Below, one piece after another: positions 52,446 to 61,019 of a DNA stretch of 64,000 nucleotides (position 1 is the first letter of the stretch; every line of letters starts with the position of its first letter). The DNA comes from Pseudomonas sp. HN11 (lineage in GTDB: Bacteria > Pseudomonadota > Gammaproteobacteria > Pseudomonadales > Pseudomonadaceae), in NCBI RefSeq assembly GCF_021390155.1, contig NZ_CP089985.1, positions 5,907,501-5,971,500 of the forward strand. The letters are read 5' to 3'. The position numbers and the translations under genes were made by a program. The notes under the pieces are model-generated. The model searched no databases and was not told the DNA's origin. It saw only the letters and a list, made by a program, of their open reading frames with translations.

Positions 52446-53813
52446 ATGCAAAAAGAAACTGAAATCAAGCTTCGCGTCAGCCGCGAGACCCTCGCCGCGC
52501 TGCGTGAACACCCGCTGCTGAAAAAACGCAACAAAAGTGGCTGGGAACGCCGTGAATTGATGAACCAGTATTTCGACACCCCCGAGCGCGACCTGGCCCA
52601 GGCCAAAGTCGCCCTGCGCCTGCGCAAGGACGGTGACGACATCATCCAGACGCTCAAGACCCGTGGCCAGAGCGTCGCCGGTTTGTCGGAACGTAACGAA
52701 TACAATTGGGACCTGGCCAAAGCCAAGCTCGATTTAAAAAAACTCGACGGCGAATGCTGGCCCGAGCAACTGGCCGAGTTGGACAAAAAGACCCTCAAGC
52801 CGATCTTCACCACCGACTTCGTGCGTGAACGCGCCGAAATCGCCTGGGGCCGTGGCAAGGCCAAGGTGGTGATCGAAGCCGCCCTGGACCTGGGTCACGT
52901 GGTCGTCGGCAAGCAGAAAGAAGAAATCTGCGAGCTGGAATTGGAACTGCGCGAAGGCGAACCGGCCGCGCTGCTGGAACTGGCCGCCGAGCTGGCTGCC
53001 ACCCTGGCCCTGATGCCCTGCGATATCAGCAAGGCCGAGCGTGGTTACCGCCTGTACGACGCGAGCAGCTACTCCCTGAGCCTACCGGCGCCACAGATCC
53101 ACGCCGAAATGCCGCTGGACGACGCCTTCGCCGCGATCATGTGGCACTTGCTCGGCAGCAGCCAGCGCCTGGCCGAGCAATACCGTTTCAATGGCCACTG
53201 GCGCCTATTGCAAGACTGGGTCGACACCCTCGGCGAACTGCGCGCGCTGGTCGGCAGCCTCGGCCAGGCCGCACCGCGTCAATCCACCAGCGAACTGCGC
53301 AGCGCACTGGATGCATTGCTGGAAGACTGGCGCCCGCTGGTACAAGCCGGTGACGACGATGAAGACATTCGCAAAGCCGCGCCGGACCAGTTCGTCGAAG
53401 AACTGGAAGACGTGCGCTGGGGCCTGTTCTCACTGAACGCCTCGCGCTGGCTGCTGGCCCGCACCTGGACCGCCGACCGCAACGTGCGCGGCAACCGCCA
53501 GGGCGCTGCGCAAATCACCAACTGGCTGCCGCGCTTGCTGGCCGACGATGCCGTCGCCCTGCAACTGCCGCGCTACCAACAACAGCCGGAAGACCTGGCT
53601 GAGCAACTGCCGCGCATCGAGCGCATCCAGGCCTGGCTGCACCATGCGCGTCATGTGGTGGACATCCCGGAGCTGGACCGTTTGTACGGCGAGTTGAACA
53701 AGCTGGTGCTACTGGCCAACCAGCCGATTACCGATGAGTCGCTGGATGCGCGGATGCATCAGGCGATTGCGGTGTATCAGAACCGTGCGTGGAAGACTCT
53801 GCTGCGCCTGTAA
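52446..53813 (+). CDS. CYTH-CHAD inorganic triphosphatase family protein
   Basis: A 455-residue two-domain protein. The CYTH triphosphate tunnel (about 1-200) starts with the ExExK motif ETEIK (residues 4-8), and the C-terminal CHAD helical domain (about 220-450) is rich in His/Arg for polyphosphate binding. E. coli YgiF of this type hydrolyses inorganic triphosphate. I chose the ATG at 52446, as CYTH proteins start at this motif. It is divergent from argE. Confidence 0.92.
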   Translation: MQKETEIKLRVSRETLAALREHPLLKKRNKSGWERRELMNQYFDTPERDLAQAKVALRLRKDGDDIIQTLKTRGQSVAGLSERNEYNWDLAKAKLDLKKLDGECWPEQLAELDKKTLKPIFTTDFVRERAEIAWGRGKAKVVIEAALDLGHVVVGKQKEEICELELELREGEPAALLELAAELAATLALMPCDISKAERGYRLYDASSYSLSLPAPQIHAEMPLDDAFAAIMWHLLGSSQRLAEQYRFNGHWRLLQDWVDTLGELRALVGSLGQAAPRQSTSELRSALDALLEDWRPLVQAGDDDEDIRKAAPDQFVEELEDVRWGLFSLNASRWLLARTWTADRNVRGNRQGAAQITNWLPRLLADDAVALQLPRYQQQPEDLAEQLPRIERIQAWLHHARHVVDIPELDRLYGELNKLVLLANQPITDESLDARMHQAIAVYQNRAWKTLLRL

Positions 53814-53832
53814 GACCGCTAGCTCCGGCCTG

Positions 53833-54303
53833 TCAGCGCAACACTGGCAGGCTGGTGGTGGACTTGATCTCCGACAACGCCACAATCGAATTGACCTCCT
53901 GAATCCCCGGCACCATCGACAACTTCTCGAAGAAAAACCGCTCATACGCCTCGATGTCCGAGGTGACGATGCGCAGTAGAAAATCCACCGCCCCCATCAG
54001 CACATAACACTCCAGCACTTCTGGAAACCCGCGAATCGCGTCGGTGAACTCAGTGAAGTTGGAGCGCCCATGGGCGTTGAGTTTGACCTCGGCGAAGATC
54101 TGCGTGTTGAGGCCGATCTTCTTGCGATCCAGCAACGTCACCTGGCCGCGGATCACACCCTCTTCCTTGAGCCGCTGGATCCGCCGCCAGCACGGTGACT
54201 GGGATAAGCCGACCTGCTCGGCAATCTGCGCGCTGGACAGGGAGGCGTCTTCTTGCAGCAGGGCCAAGATACGGCGATCGTAGGCGTCCAATTCGCTGTG
54301 CAT
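53833..54303 (-). CDS. Lrp/AsnC family transcriptional regulator
   Basis: A 156-residue regulator with N-terminal HTH (SSAQIAEQVGLSQSPCWRRIQRL) and a C-terminal RAM/AsnC ligand domain (VLECYVLMGAVDFLLRIVTSDIEAYERF). It is divergent from a small ACT-like protein gene, with a GAATTG-TT-CAATTC dyad 28 bp from its start that suggests autoregulation. The ligand is probably an amino acid. Confidence 0.92.
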   Translation of the reverse strand: MHSELDAYDRRILALLQEDASLSSAQIAEQVGLSQSPCWRRIQRLKEEGVIRGQVTLLDRKKIGLNTQIFAEVKLNAHGRSNFTEFTDAIRGFPEVLECYVLMGAVDFLLRIVTSDIEAYERFFFEKLSMVPGIQEVNSIVALSEIKSTTSLPVLR

Positions 54304-54330
54304 ACAAATACCTCAAATAGTGCTTACATT

Positions 54331-54344
54331 GAATTGTTCAATTC
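54331..54344. promoter_or_regulatory. Candidate AsnC operator
   Basis: A perfect 14-bp dyad GAATTG-TT-CAATTC in the 127-bp gap between the divergent AsnC regulator and the ACT-like gene. Its size and AT-rich centre fit Lrp/AsnC sites. Inferred from symmetry and position. Confidence 0.55.
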
Positions 54345-54430
54345 GATAAAACCTAAATCAGGCTCATCTTAGATAAGAAATCTCCCTTGGCGAATGTAAA
54401 AATTTCTACAGTCGAATCTGGAGCTTTCCT

Positions 54431-54769
54431 ATGCACGCCGTTGAAACCACCTCCCCTGTTACCCGCGTCGATGCGTGGGCCGTCAACAGCGTTCATTGCC
54501 AGGCGCATTACCGGATCGTGGCCGAAGCGGAGCCTGACCTGTTGTGCCGGGTCCTCAATTATTTCGCACTGCAATTCCTCACGCCACGACAGGTCATGGT
54601 GAACCGGGAAGAGGACCTGCTGAACATCGACATCGTGATGGACGGCCTGAGCTGGCACCGGGCCCAAGTGATCGGTGAAAAGATTCGAAACCTGATCAGC
54701 GTGTGCACGCTGGATATGTGGTCGGCTGATTCCGTAGGGCCTCAAGCGGTGGTGGCGGTCGCACAGTAA
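54431..54769 (+). CDS. Small ACT-like domain protein
   Basis: A 112-residue protein. After a short lead, YRIVAEAEPDLLCRVLNYF, TPRQVMVNREEDLLNIDIVMDG, and VIGEKIRNLISVCTLDMW follow the beta-alpha-beta-beta-alpha-beta pattern of ACT domains such as IlvM (regulatory subunit of acetolactate synthase). No catalytic domain is attached and no ilv gene is near. No strong ribosome site is obvious. It is divergent from AsnC and probably its target. Role unknown; a free amino-acid sensor is a guess. Confidence 0.7.
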   Translation: MHAVETTSPVTRVDAWAVNSVHCQAHYRIVAEAEPDLLCRVLNYFALQFLTPRQVMVNREEDLLNIDIVMDGLSWHRAQVIGEKIRNLISVCTLDMWSADSVGPQAVVAVAQ

Positions 54770-54853
54770 AAGTCTGCAATACACACAGGGAGGAAGATAT
54801 TCAGGGGCTAGCTAGCCTGGGATTTACACCCACAGCCACCCAGGAAAACCTGC

Positions 54854-56533
54854 ATGCCGGTTGATCAACGATTGGAACTGCATCAACTGTTGCCGGCTTT
54901 GGTCGAAGGACGGCTGATCTCCCCTGATGCCGCGCAGCGCTTGTCAGCGCTGCCGGCCAGCAATACCCAGCACCCCCTGGAGAGCATCGCAGCCCAGGGC
55001 CCGTGCCTGGAAACCCTGACCGAATGGCTCGCCCAACAGTCCGGACAACCTTATCTGCGTATCGATCCATTGAAGATCGACGTGGCGACGGTGGTGCCGC
55101 TGATGTCCCACGCGTTCGCACAGCGCCATGCCATCCTCGCAGTGGCGGTAGATGCGCAAACCGTCACCATCGCCAGTGCCCAACCCCACGTCACCAGTTG
55201 GGAAGCCGGGCTGGCACAGGTGCTTAAGCGTTCCATCAAGCGCGTGGTTGCCAACCCCCAGGACATAACACGCTGTATCGGCGAGTTTTACCGGTTGGCG
55301 AAGTCTGTCAGCGGCGCCGACCAGAAGGTCGCGACGCCAGGCCATCTCGAACTGCTCAATCTCGGTGCCAATGATCAAGAGCCGGATGCCAACGACGCGC
55401 ATATCGTCAATATTGTCGATTGGTTGTTGCAGTACGCCTTCGCCCAGCGCGCCAGTGATATCCATATCGAACCCTGCCGTGAACAGGGCCGCGTGCGCTT
55501 TCGCATCGACGGGCTGCTGCATGACGCCTACCAGTTTCCGCCCCAGGTGACGATGGCGGTGGTCAGCCGCCTGAAAAGCCTGGGACGCATGAACGTGGCG
55601 GAAAAACGCAGGCCCCAGGACGGCCGGGTCAAGACCAAAAGCCCGGCCGGGGCGGAAGTCGAGCTGCGTCTTTGCACCTTGCCCACGGCGTTTGGAGAGA
55701 AGCTGGTGATGCGGATTTTCGACCCGCAGGTGCTGCTCAAGGGCTTTGACCAGTTGGGTTTATCCGACGATGACCAGCAACGATGGCAGTCCATGACGAG
55801 CCAGACCAACGGTATCATCCTGGTCACAGGCCCCACCGGTTCCGGCAAGACCAGCACCCTCTACACCACGCTTAAGCAACTGGCGACCCGGGAAGTCAAC
55901 CTATGCACCGTGGAGGACCCGATCGAAATGATCGAGCCGGCGTTCAACCAGATGCAGGTGCAGCACAACATCGACCTGACCTTCGCCAGCGGCATCCGCG
56001 CCCTGCTGCGCCAGGACCCGGACATCATCATGATCGGTGAGATCCGCGACCAGGAGACAGCTGAGATGGCGATCCAGGCCGCGTTGACCGGGCACCTGGT
56101 ACTGTCGACCCTGCATACCAACGATGCTCCGAGTGCCATCAGCCGTTTGCAGGAGCTGGGCATTGCACATTATTTGATCAAAGCCACGTTATTGGGGGTA
56201 ATGGCGCAGCGGCTGGTACGGGTTTTGTGTCCTCACTGCAAGCGGGCGCTGGATGAGGTCCACGAGGCGGTCGGCTGCGTGGAATGTCGAAACAGCGGTT
56301 ATAGGGGGCGAGCCGGCGTCTACGAAATCATGGTATTGAACGAAGAACTCAAGGCGTTGATCACGCCCGGCGCGGACGTGCAGGCTTTGCGCAATACGGC
56401 GATTGCCCAAGGCATGTGCAGCTTGCGGATGGCCGGCCTGCAGAAAGTCGAGGCGGGCCTGACGACAATGGCGGAAGTATTGCGGGTGACCCCTGGGGAT
56501 CCGGTAACAAATCCGTTGGTTGTTACGCAGTGA
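54854..56533 (+). CDS. GspE/PulE/PilB-type secretion ATPase, orphan
   Basis: A 559-residue type II/IV secretion ATPase. Order: N-terminal MshEN-like domain (about 40-150), an N2-type region (KSLGRMNVAEKRRPQDGR), Walker A GPTGSGKT (326-333, Lys332), Asp box TVEDPIE, Walker B MIGEIRD, His box LSTLHTNDA, and a C-terminal tetracysteine C459xxC462..C475xxC478. The Cys pairs are only 12 residues apart, much shorter than in GspE. No other secretion or pilus genes flank it. It matches the lone secretion ATPase PA5210 by position. Confidence 0.9.
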   Translation: MPVDQRLELHQLLPALVEGRLISPDAAQRLSALPASNTQHPLESIAAQGPCLETLTEWLAQQSGQPYLRIDPLKIDVATVVPLMSHAFAQRHAILAVAVDAQTVTIASAQPHVTSWEAGLAQVLKRSIKRVVANPQDITRCIGEFYRLAKSVSGADQKVATPGHLELLNLGANDQEPDANDAHIVNIVDWLLQYAFAQRASDIHIEPCREQGRVRFRIDGLLHDAYQFPPQVTMAVVSRLKSLGRMNVAEKRRPQDGRVKTKSPAGAEVELRLCTLPTAFGEKLVMRIFDPQVLLKGFDQLGLSDDDQQRWQSMTSQTNGIILVTGPTGSGKTSTLYTTLKQLATREVNLCTVEDPIEMIEPAFNQMQVQHNIDLTFASGIRALLRQDPDIIMIGEIRDQETAEMAIQAALTGHLVLSTLHTNDAPSAISRLQELGIAHYLIKATLLGVMAQRLVRVLCPHCKRALDEVHEAVGCVECRNSGYRGRAGVYEIMVLNEELKALITPGADVQALRNTAIAQGMCSLRMAGLQKVEAGLTTMAEVLRVTPGDPVTNPLVVTQ

Positions 56534-56610
56534 AACCGTTCTTATCGGTCACAACACCGTTACAATCGGCCGAACGTCGTTTCACTGACACCATCAGATA
56601 GGGAATCGCA

Positions 56611-57531
56611 ATGCAGATCGGAACCGTACTGCTTCTTTTCGTGGGCTTGGCCATCGCCATCCTCTTCATGGGCTTCAAGGTCGTCCCCCAGGGTTACCAG
56701 TGGACGGTCGAGCGTTTTGGCCGGTACACCAATACCCTCAAGCCTGGCCTGAACATCATCATCCCGGTCATGGACCGCATCGGTCGCAAGATCAACGTGA
56801 TGGAAAGCGTGCTGGACATACCGCCCCAGGAAGTCATCACCGCCGACAACGCCACCGTGCAGATCGACGCCGTGTGCTTCTTCCAGGTGGTCAACACCGC
56901 GCAGGCCGCGTACGAGGTCAATAACCTCGAACATGCCATCCGCAACCTGCTGCAGACCAACATCCGTACCGTGCTCGGCTCCATGGAACTGGATGCCATG
57001 CTCAGCCAACGTGACGGCATCAACGAAAAATTGCTGAAAACCGTGGACGAAGCCACGGCGCCATGGGGCATCAAGATCACCCGTATCGAGATCAAGGACA
57101 TCAGCCCGCCCGCTGATCTGATGGCCGCCATGTCAGGCCAGATGAAAGCCGAGCGGATCAAGCGCGCGCAGATCCTTGAAGCGGAAGGCCTGCGAGCATC
57201 GGCAATCCTGACCGCCGAAGGCAAGAAACAGGCGCAGATTCTTGAGGCCGAAGGTAGCCGACAGGCGGCGTTCCTGGAGTCTGAAGCCCGTGAGCGTCAG
57301 GCCGAAGCAGAAGCCCGCGCGACGCAAGTCGTGTCGGAAGCGATCGCGTCGGGCAACGTGCAAGCGGTTAACTACTTCGTCGCGCAAAAATACATTGATG
57401 CACTGGGCAAGCTGGCATCGGCTAACAACAGCAAGGTCATCCTGATGCCGCTGGAAGCCAGCCAGGTGATCGGTGCAGTCGGCGGTATCGGCGAGATCGT
57501 CAAGGCAACCTTCGACAACAAGAAAGGCTGA
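56611..57531 (+). CDS. SPFH domain membrane protein (QmcA/stomatin-like)
   Basis: A 306-residue SPFH protein: N-terminal membrane helix ([16 protein letters not shown]), SPFH domain (about 25-190; [37 protein letters not shown]), then an Ala/Glu/Arg-rich coiled coil (about 180-240). Such proteins form ring scaffolds that steer FtsH-type quality control. It lies 10 bp before the NfeD gene, forming a standard SPFH-NfeD pair. Confidence 0.93.
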   Translation: MQIGTVLLLFVGLAIAILFMGFKVVPQGYQWTVERFGRYTNTLKPGLNIIIPVMDRIGRKINVMESVLDIPPQEVITADNATVQIDAVCFFQVVNTAQAAYEVNNLEHAIRNLLQTNIRTVLGSMELDAMLSQRDGINEKLLKTVDEATAPWGIKITRIEIKDISPPADLMAAMSGQMKAERIKRAQILEAEGLRASAILTAEGKKQAQILEAEGSRQAAFLESEARERQAEAEARATQVVSEAIASGNVQAVNYFVAQKYIDALGKLASANNSKVILMPLEASQVIGAVGGIGEIVKATFDNKKG

Positions 57532-57541
57532 GGCCAGCGCC

Positions 57542-57988
57542 ATGTGGGATTTCCTGCAGCATCTGTCTTTTTGGGATTGGCTGGCGCTGGGTACGGTGTT
57601 GTTGATCCTTGAGGTATTCGGTGCCGGTGGTTACCTGCTGTGGATGGGCATCGCGGCGGCGGCGGTGGGCGTGATCAAGTTCCTGGTGCCGCCGCTGGGG
57701 CTGGAGTGGCAACTGCTTCTGTTTGCCATGTTGTCGATCCTGACAGCCGTGTATTGGTGGAAACGTCAGCGCAGCAGCGCCAAGGTCAGCGATCAGCCGG
57801 GGCTGAACGAGCGTGGTTCGGGGCTGGTTGGCCAGACTTTCATGGTGCATCAAGCGATTGTGGATGGCCGGGGCAAGGTAAAAGTGGGAGACGGCGTATG
57901 GATGGTGACCGGCCCAGACAGCCCTGTAGGCGCTCAAGTCCGGGTGGTTGCCCAGGAGGGCGTGGTGTTAAGGGTTGAAACTGTTTAG
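57542..57988 (+). CDS. NfeD family protein
   Basis: A 148-residue short NfeD: two or three membrane helices (LALGTVLLILEVFGAGGYLLW) and a C-terminal OB-fold (LVGQTFMVHQAIVDGRGKVKVGDGVW). It pairs with the upstream SPFH protein. I chose the ATG at 57542, ten bases after the SPFH stop. Confidence 0.92.
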   Translation: MWDFLQHLSFWDWLALGTVLLILEVFGAGGYLLWMGIAAAAVGVIKFLVPPLGLEWQLLLFAMLSILTAVYWWKRQRSSAKVSDQPGLNERGSGLVGQTFMVHQAIVDGRGKVKVGDGVWMVTGPDSPVGAQVRVVAQEGVVLRVETV

Positions 57989-58057
57989 TCAGTGATGGAA
58001 CTCGGTCAGGCTAATTACAATCAGAAAGTACAGATAACCCACCCGGAGTCACCCATC

Positions 58058-58372
58058 ATGCGTCTTAAATATGCTGTCGCAACCCTCGCTGTGCTTTCCC
58101 TTCCTGTCGGTTCAGCCATGGCCGACAGTTTTTGGCGCAATGTCATTTCGTCGGGCGCCACCACTGGCTCGACGTACCTGACTTTCAAGGACCACAAGCT
58201 GGTGGTCGCCGCACAAGATGACGCAGGCAGCTTTGTTGCCAGTGACGGCGGCATCCGCGGCCCGTACCTGGAAGCTGCCATGCAGAAAGTCCGCGCTGAC
58301 AACCCTGGCCTGCAAGCCACGGATATGGAGCTGGCCAACGCCATCCTCGCGAAAAACGCAGTTACCGAATAA
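58058..58372 (+). CDS. DUF2388 domain-containing exported small protein
   Basis: A 104-residue protein with a signal peptide (MRLKYAVATLAVLSLPVGSAMA) and the DUF2388 domain (SFWRNVISSGATTGSTYLTF, LVVAAQDDAGSFVASDG). This small periplasmic family is found mainly in Pseudomonas, often in several copies, with no known role. CGGAG lies before the ATG. A terminator follows. Confidence 0.88.
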   Translation: MRLKYAVATLAVLSLPVGSAMADSFWRNVISSGATTGSTYLTFKDHKLVVAAQDDAGSFVASDGGIRGPYLEAAMQKVRADNPGLQATDMELANAILAKNAVTE

Positions 58373-58384
58373 CTCGGGTTCGAT

Positions 58385-58419
58385 AAAAAATGCCGCTTTA
58401 AACAGTGGCATTTTTTTTG
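58385..58419 (+). terminator. Terminator after the DUF2388 gene
   Basis: AAAAAATGCC / GGCATTTTTT stem around GCTTTAAACAGT, ending in a run of eight T. Confidence 0.9.
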
Positions 58420-58560
58420 TCTTCAATTCCTACTGTCATCGCGTCTGAGCACCACATAAGTATTCCTGCTTTCACAGCTGAATACAGAGAAGTCCTGTCG
58501 AGCCTCATCCTGCCGGGCAACAAGCTAAGGGTTCCTTTTAAATAAAGCGAATCACTGTCC

Positions 58561-59226
58561 ATGCACAAGATTGCCTACGCACTCCTGCTATCTACATTTG
58601 CTACCGACTACGCCCAGGCAGAAAGCTGGTACGGATCAGCCAAATTCAACACCGCACGCCAGCACCTCTCCAGTTCGTTGCTCACCAGCCCCCGTGTGAC
58701 TGAACGGGTGGACGCCCCGGATAGCAGCAAGTCATTCGTGGCCTCTTTCGCCGCAGGCTATAGCTTTGACAATGGGTGGCGACTGGAAGGGGAATACACG
58801 ATGCCGAACAACTCGACATTCAAATCCTACTGGGCCCCCTTTAATGCCAACGTCAACAGCCTGCAGGTCCAGAGCCAACGCTTGATGCTCAACGGCTATA
58901 AAGATATCCCTATCAACCAGTGGTTGTCGTTCTACGGTATGGCAGGTGTCGGCGTCGCACGCATTGACGCCGAAGGCTATCAAACCAGTGAGACGCGTCG
59001 TTTCGCCAACAACCGCCAACACAACTTTGCCTACAGCGTAGGCATGGGTCTGGAAGCGAAGGTCAGCCAACAACTTAGTCTGGGAGCGGGCTATCGTTAC
59101 ATCGCCATGGGTGATGTGGAAACCGGCTACAACACCTTCGCAAACCGTGTGAACGCCCGCGATGAACAACTCAAAGGCAAGCTCAAGGAACAAAATGTAT
59201 TCCTGGAGGCGCGCTACGCTTTCTGA
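58561..59226 (+). CDS. Outer-membrane beta-barrel protein (Opa/OmpW-size porin family)
   Basis: A 221-residue protein with signal peptide (MHKIAYALLLSTFATDYAQA) and about eight amphipathic strands (WYGSAKFNTARQHL, FAAGYSFDNGWRLEGEYT, LSFYGMAGVGVARID, LSLGAGYRYIAMGDVET). It ends EARYAF, with the terminal aromatic BAM signal. The arrangement is that of small opacity-type barrels. No ligand is suggested. It is monocistronic with its own terminator. Confidence 0.82.
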   Translation: MHKIAYALLLSTFATDYAQAESWYGSAKFNTARQHLSSSLLTSPRVTERVDAPDSSKSFVASFAAGYSFDNGWRLEGEYTMPNNSTFKSYWAPFNANVNSLQVQSQRLMLNGYKDIPINQWLSFYGMAGVGVARIDAEGYQTSETRRFANNRQHNFAYSVGMGLEAKVSQQLSLGAGYRYIAMGDVETGYNTFANRVNARDEQLKGKLKEQNVFLEARYAF

Positions 59227-59239
59227 AACACAGGAGAGA

Positions 59240-59267
59240 ATGCCGCTGTTGAAGCGGCATTTTTTTG
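59240..59267 (+). terminator. Terminator after the outer-membrane protein gene
   Basis: ATGCCGCT / AGCGGCAT stem with a GTTGA-type loop and TTTTTTT tail. Confidence 0.9.
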
Positions 59268-59384
59268 CCCGACTGACGACGATTCATTCACAGGCGACAG
59301 GCTATATTCAGTCAAGCCGTGCAACCATGCCGGTACTGATACCTCGCTTACTCATCGCCAATCTGAACGGATGCCTTCGTCGTC

Positions 59385-60524
59385 ATGAGCCAACAACCCT
59401 TCCTGCCGTTTTCCAAACCCACCATCGATGAAGCTACTATTTCGGCGGTCGGCGACGTACTGCGCTCAGGCTGGATCACCAGCGGGCCGAAAGTACAGGC
59501 ATTCGAAGCTCAGTTGTCGGAATACTTTGGTGGCCGGCCGGTGCGCACCTTCAACTCCGGCACTTGCACCATGGAGATTGCCTTGCGCATTGCCGGGATT
59601 GGGCCGGGCGATGAAGTCATCACCACGCCGATCTCCTGGGTTGCTACGGCCAACGTGATCCTGGAAGTCGGTGCCACGCCGGTGTTTGCCGATATCGACC
59701 CGGTCACGCGCAACATCGACCTGGCTCAGGTGGAAGCCGCGATTACCCCGCGCACCAAGGCGATCATTCCGGTTTACCTGGCCGGCCTGCCCCTGGATAT
59801 GCCGATGCTGTATGCACTGGCCAACAAGTACAACCTGCGTATCGTCGAAGACGCTGCCCAGGCACTGGGTTCGAGTTGGGACGGCGAACGCATCGGCGCT
59901 ACCGGCGATTTCGTGTCGTTCAGCTTCCAGGCCAACAAGAACATCACCTCTTCCGAGGGCGGTTGCCTGGTCTTGAACAACGCCGAAGAAGCGCGGCTGG
60001 CGGAAAAGTATCGCCTGCAGGGAGTTACCCGCACTGGCTTCGACGGATTGGACGTGGATGTGTTGGGCGGCAAGTTCAACATGACCGACATCGCCGCCGC
60101 CATTGGCCTGGGGCAATTTGCCCATATCGAGAAGATCACCGCGCATCGCCAGCACCTGGCGCGGCACTACTTCAAATGCTTTGGCAGTGATTTTGAAGAG
60201 CAGTACGGCGCACAACTGCCGCCGGCCGACTTCGAAAACAGCAACTGGCACTTGTTCCAACTGGTACTGCCGGAGCGTCAGGACGGCCTACCGGCCCGCG
60301 CTACTTTCATGGAACAGATGCAAGCCCATGGAGTCGGCATTGGCTATCACTACCCGCCGATCCACCTGCTGAGTCTTTATCGGGCACAGGGATTCAAGGA
60401 GGGCATGTTCCCGGTGGCGGAAAAAGTAGGTCGTTTAATCGTATCGCTGCCGATGTTCACGGCGATGACGGAGGCGGATGTGGAGCGGTCGGTAGCGGCC
60501 GTAAAAGCGGTATTGAAACGCTGA
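59385..60524 (+). CDS. DegT/DnrJ/EryC1/StrS family sugar aminotransferase
   Basis: A 379-residue PLP aminotransferase of the sugar-nucleotide type. Features: NSGTCTMEIALRIAG, SWVATANVILEVGATPVFADID, EDAAQALGSSWDGERIG, and the PLP Lys185 in FQANKNITSSEGG. It is closest in style to ArnB/PseC-like enzymes that aminate 4-keto-sugars. No glycan genes flank it, so the substrate is unknown. No good ribosome site is visible before the ATG at 59385. Confidence 0.9.
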   Translation: MSQQPFLPFSKPTIDEATISAVGDVLRSGWITSGPKVQAFEAQLSEYFGGRPVRTFNSGTCTMEIALRIAGIGPGDEVITTPISWVATANVILEVGATPVFADIDPVTRNIDLAQVEAAITPRTKAIIPVYLAGLPLDMPMLYALANKYNLRIVEDAAQALGSSWDGERIGATGDFVSFSFQANKNITSSEGGCLVLNNAEEARLAEKYRLQGVTRTGFDGLDVDVLGGKFNMTDIAAAIGLGQFAHIEKITAHRQHLARHYFKCFGSDFEEQYGAQLPPADFENSNWHLFQLVLPERQDGLPARATFMEQMQAHGVGIGYHYPPIHLLSLYRAQGFKEGMFPVAEKVGRLIVSLPMFTAMTEADVERSVAAVKAVLKR

Positions 60525-60526
60525 CC

Positions 60527-60570
60527 CTGTAGGAGCCGGGGGGACGCCCAGTCCTTGCCGGCTCCTACAG
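60527..60570. repeat. Long palindrome between the DegT and gcvH genes
   Basis: CTGTAGGAGCCGG / CCGGCTCCTACAG perfect 13-bp arms with an 18-bp GC-rich loop. This matches the GTAGGAGC-type Pseudomonas intergenic repeat, a variant different from the GTGGGAGC copies elsewhere here. It sits between convergent genes and can end both transcripts. Confidence 0.75.
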
Positions 60571-60582
60571 TAGATTGCGGTG

Positions 60583-60966
60583 TTACTCGCCGATGGCGGC
60601 TTTGTAACCAGCAGCATCCAGCAGTTTTTCCAGATCAGCCGGGTTGCTTGGCTTGAGCTTGAAGATCCATGCGCCGTAAGGGTCGGAGTTCAGCAGCTCT
60701 GGCTCGCCGCTCAAGGCCTCGTTCACCGAGATCACTTCCCCAGCTACCGGCGAGTAGATATCCGAGGCGGCCTTCACCGATTCAACCACACCCGCCTGGT
60801 CCGCTGCAGCAAACACGTTGCCGACTTCAGTCAACTCAACAAACACCACATCACCCAACGCTTCCTGGGCATGGTCGGAAATACCAACGGTCACGGTGCC
60901 GTCAGCTTCCAGGCGTGCCCATTCGTGGCTTTCGGCAAAACGCAGGTCGGCAGGGATATCGCTCAT
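60583..60966 (-). CDS. gcvH: Glycine cleavage system H protein
   Basis: A 127-residue lipoyl carrier of the glycine cleavage complex. Lipoyl-Lys65 is in [15 protein letters not shown] chose the ATG at 60966 ([10 protein letters not shown]). It lies 53 bp downstream of gcvT on the same strand. No gcvP follows within the window: the next gene is on the other strand. Confidence 0.96.
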   Translation of the reverse strand: MSDIPADLRFAESHEWARLEADGTVTVGISDHAQEALGDVVFVELTEVGNVFAAADQAGVVESVKAASDIYSPVAGEVISVNEALSGEPELLNSDPYGAWIFKLKPSNPADLEKLLDAAGYKAAIGE

Positions 60967-61019
60967 AATCTGTGTCCTCAAGAAGTAATGTCAGCGGCCT
61001 TCGGCCTGCCGGAAATAGG

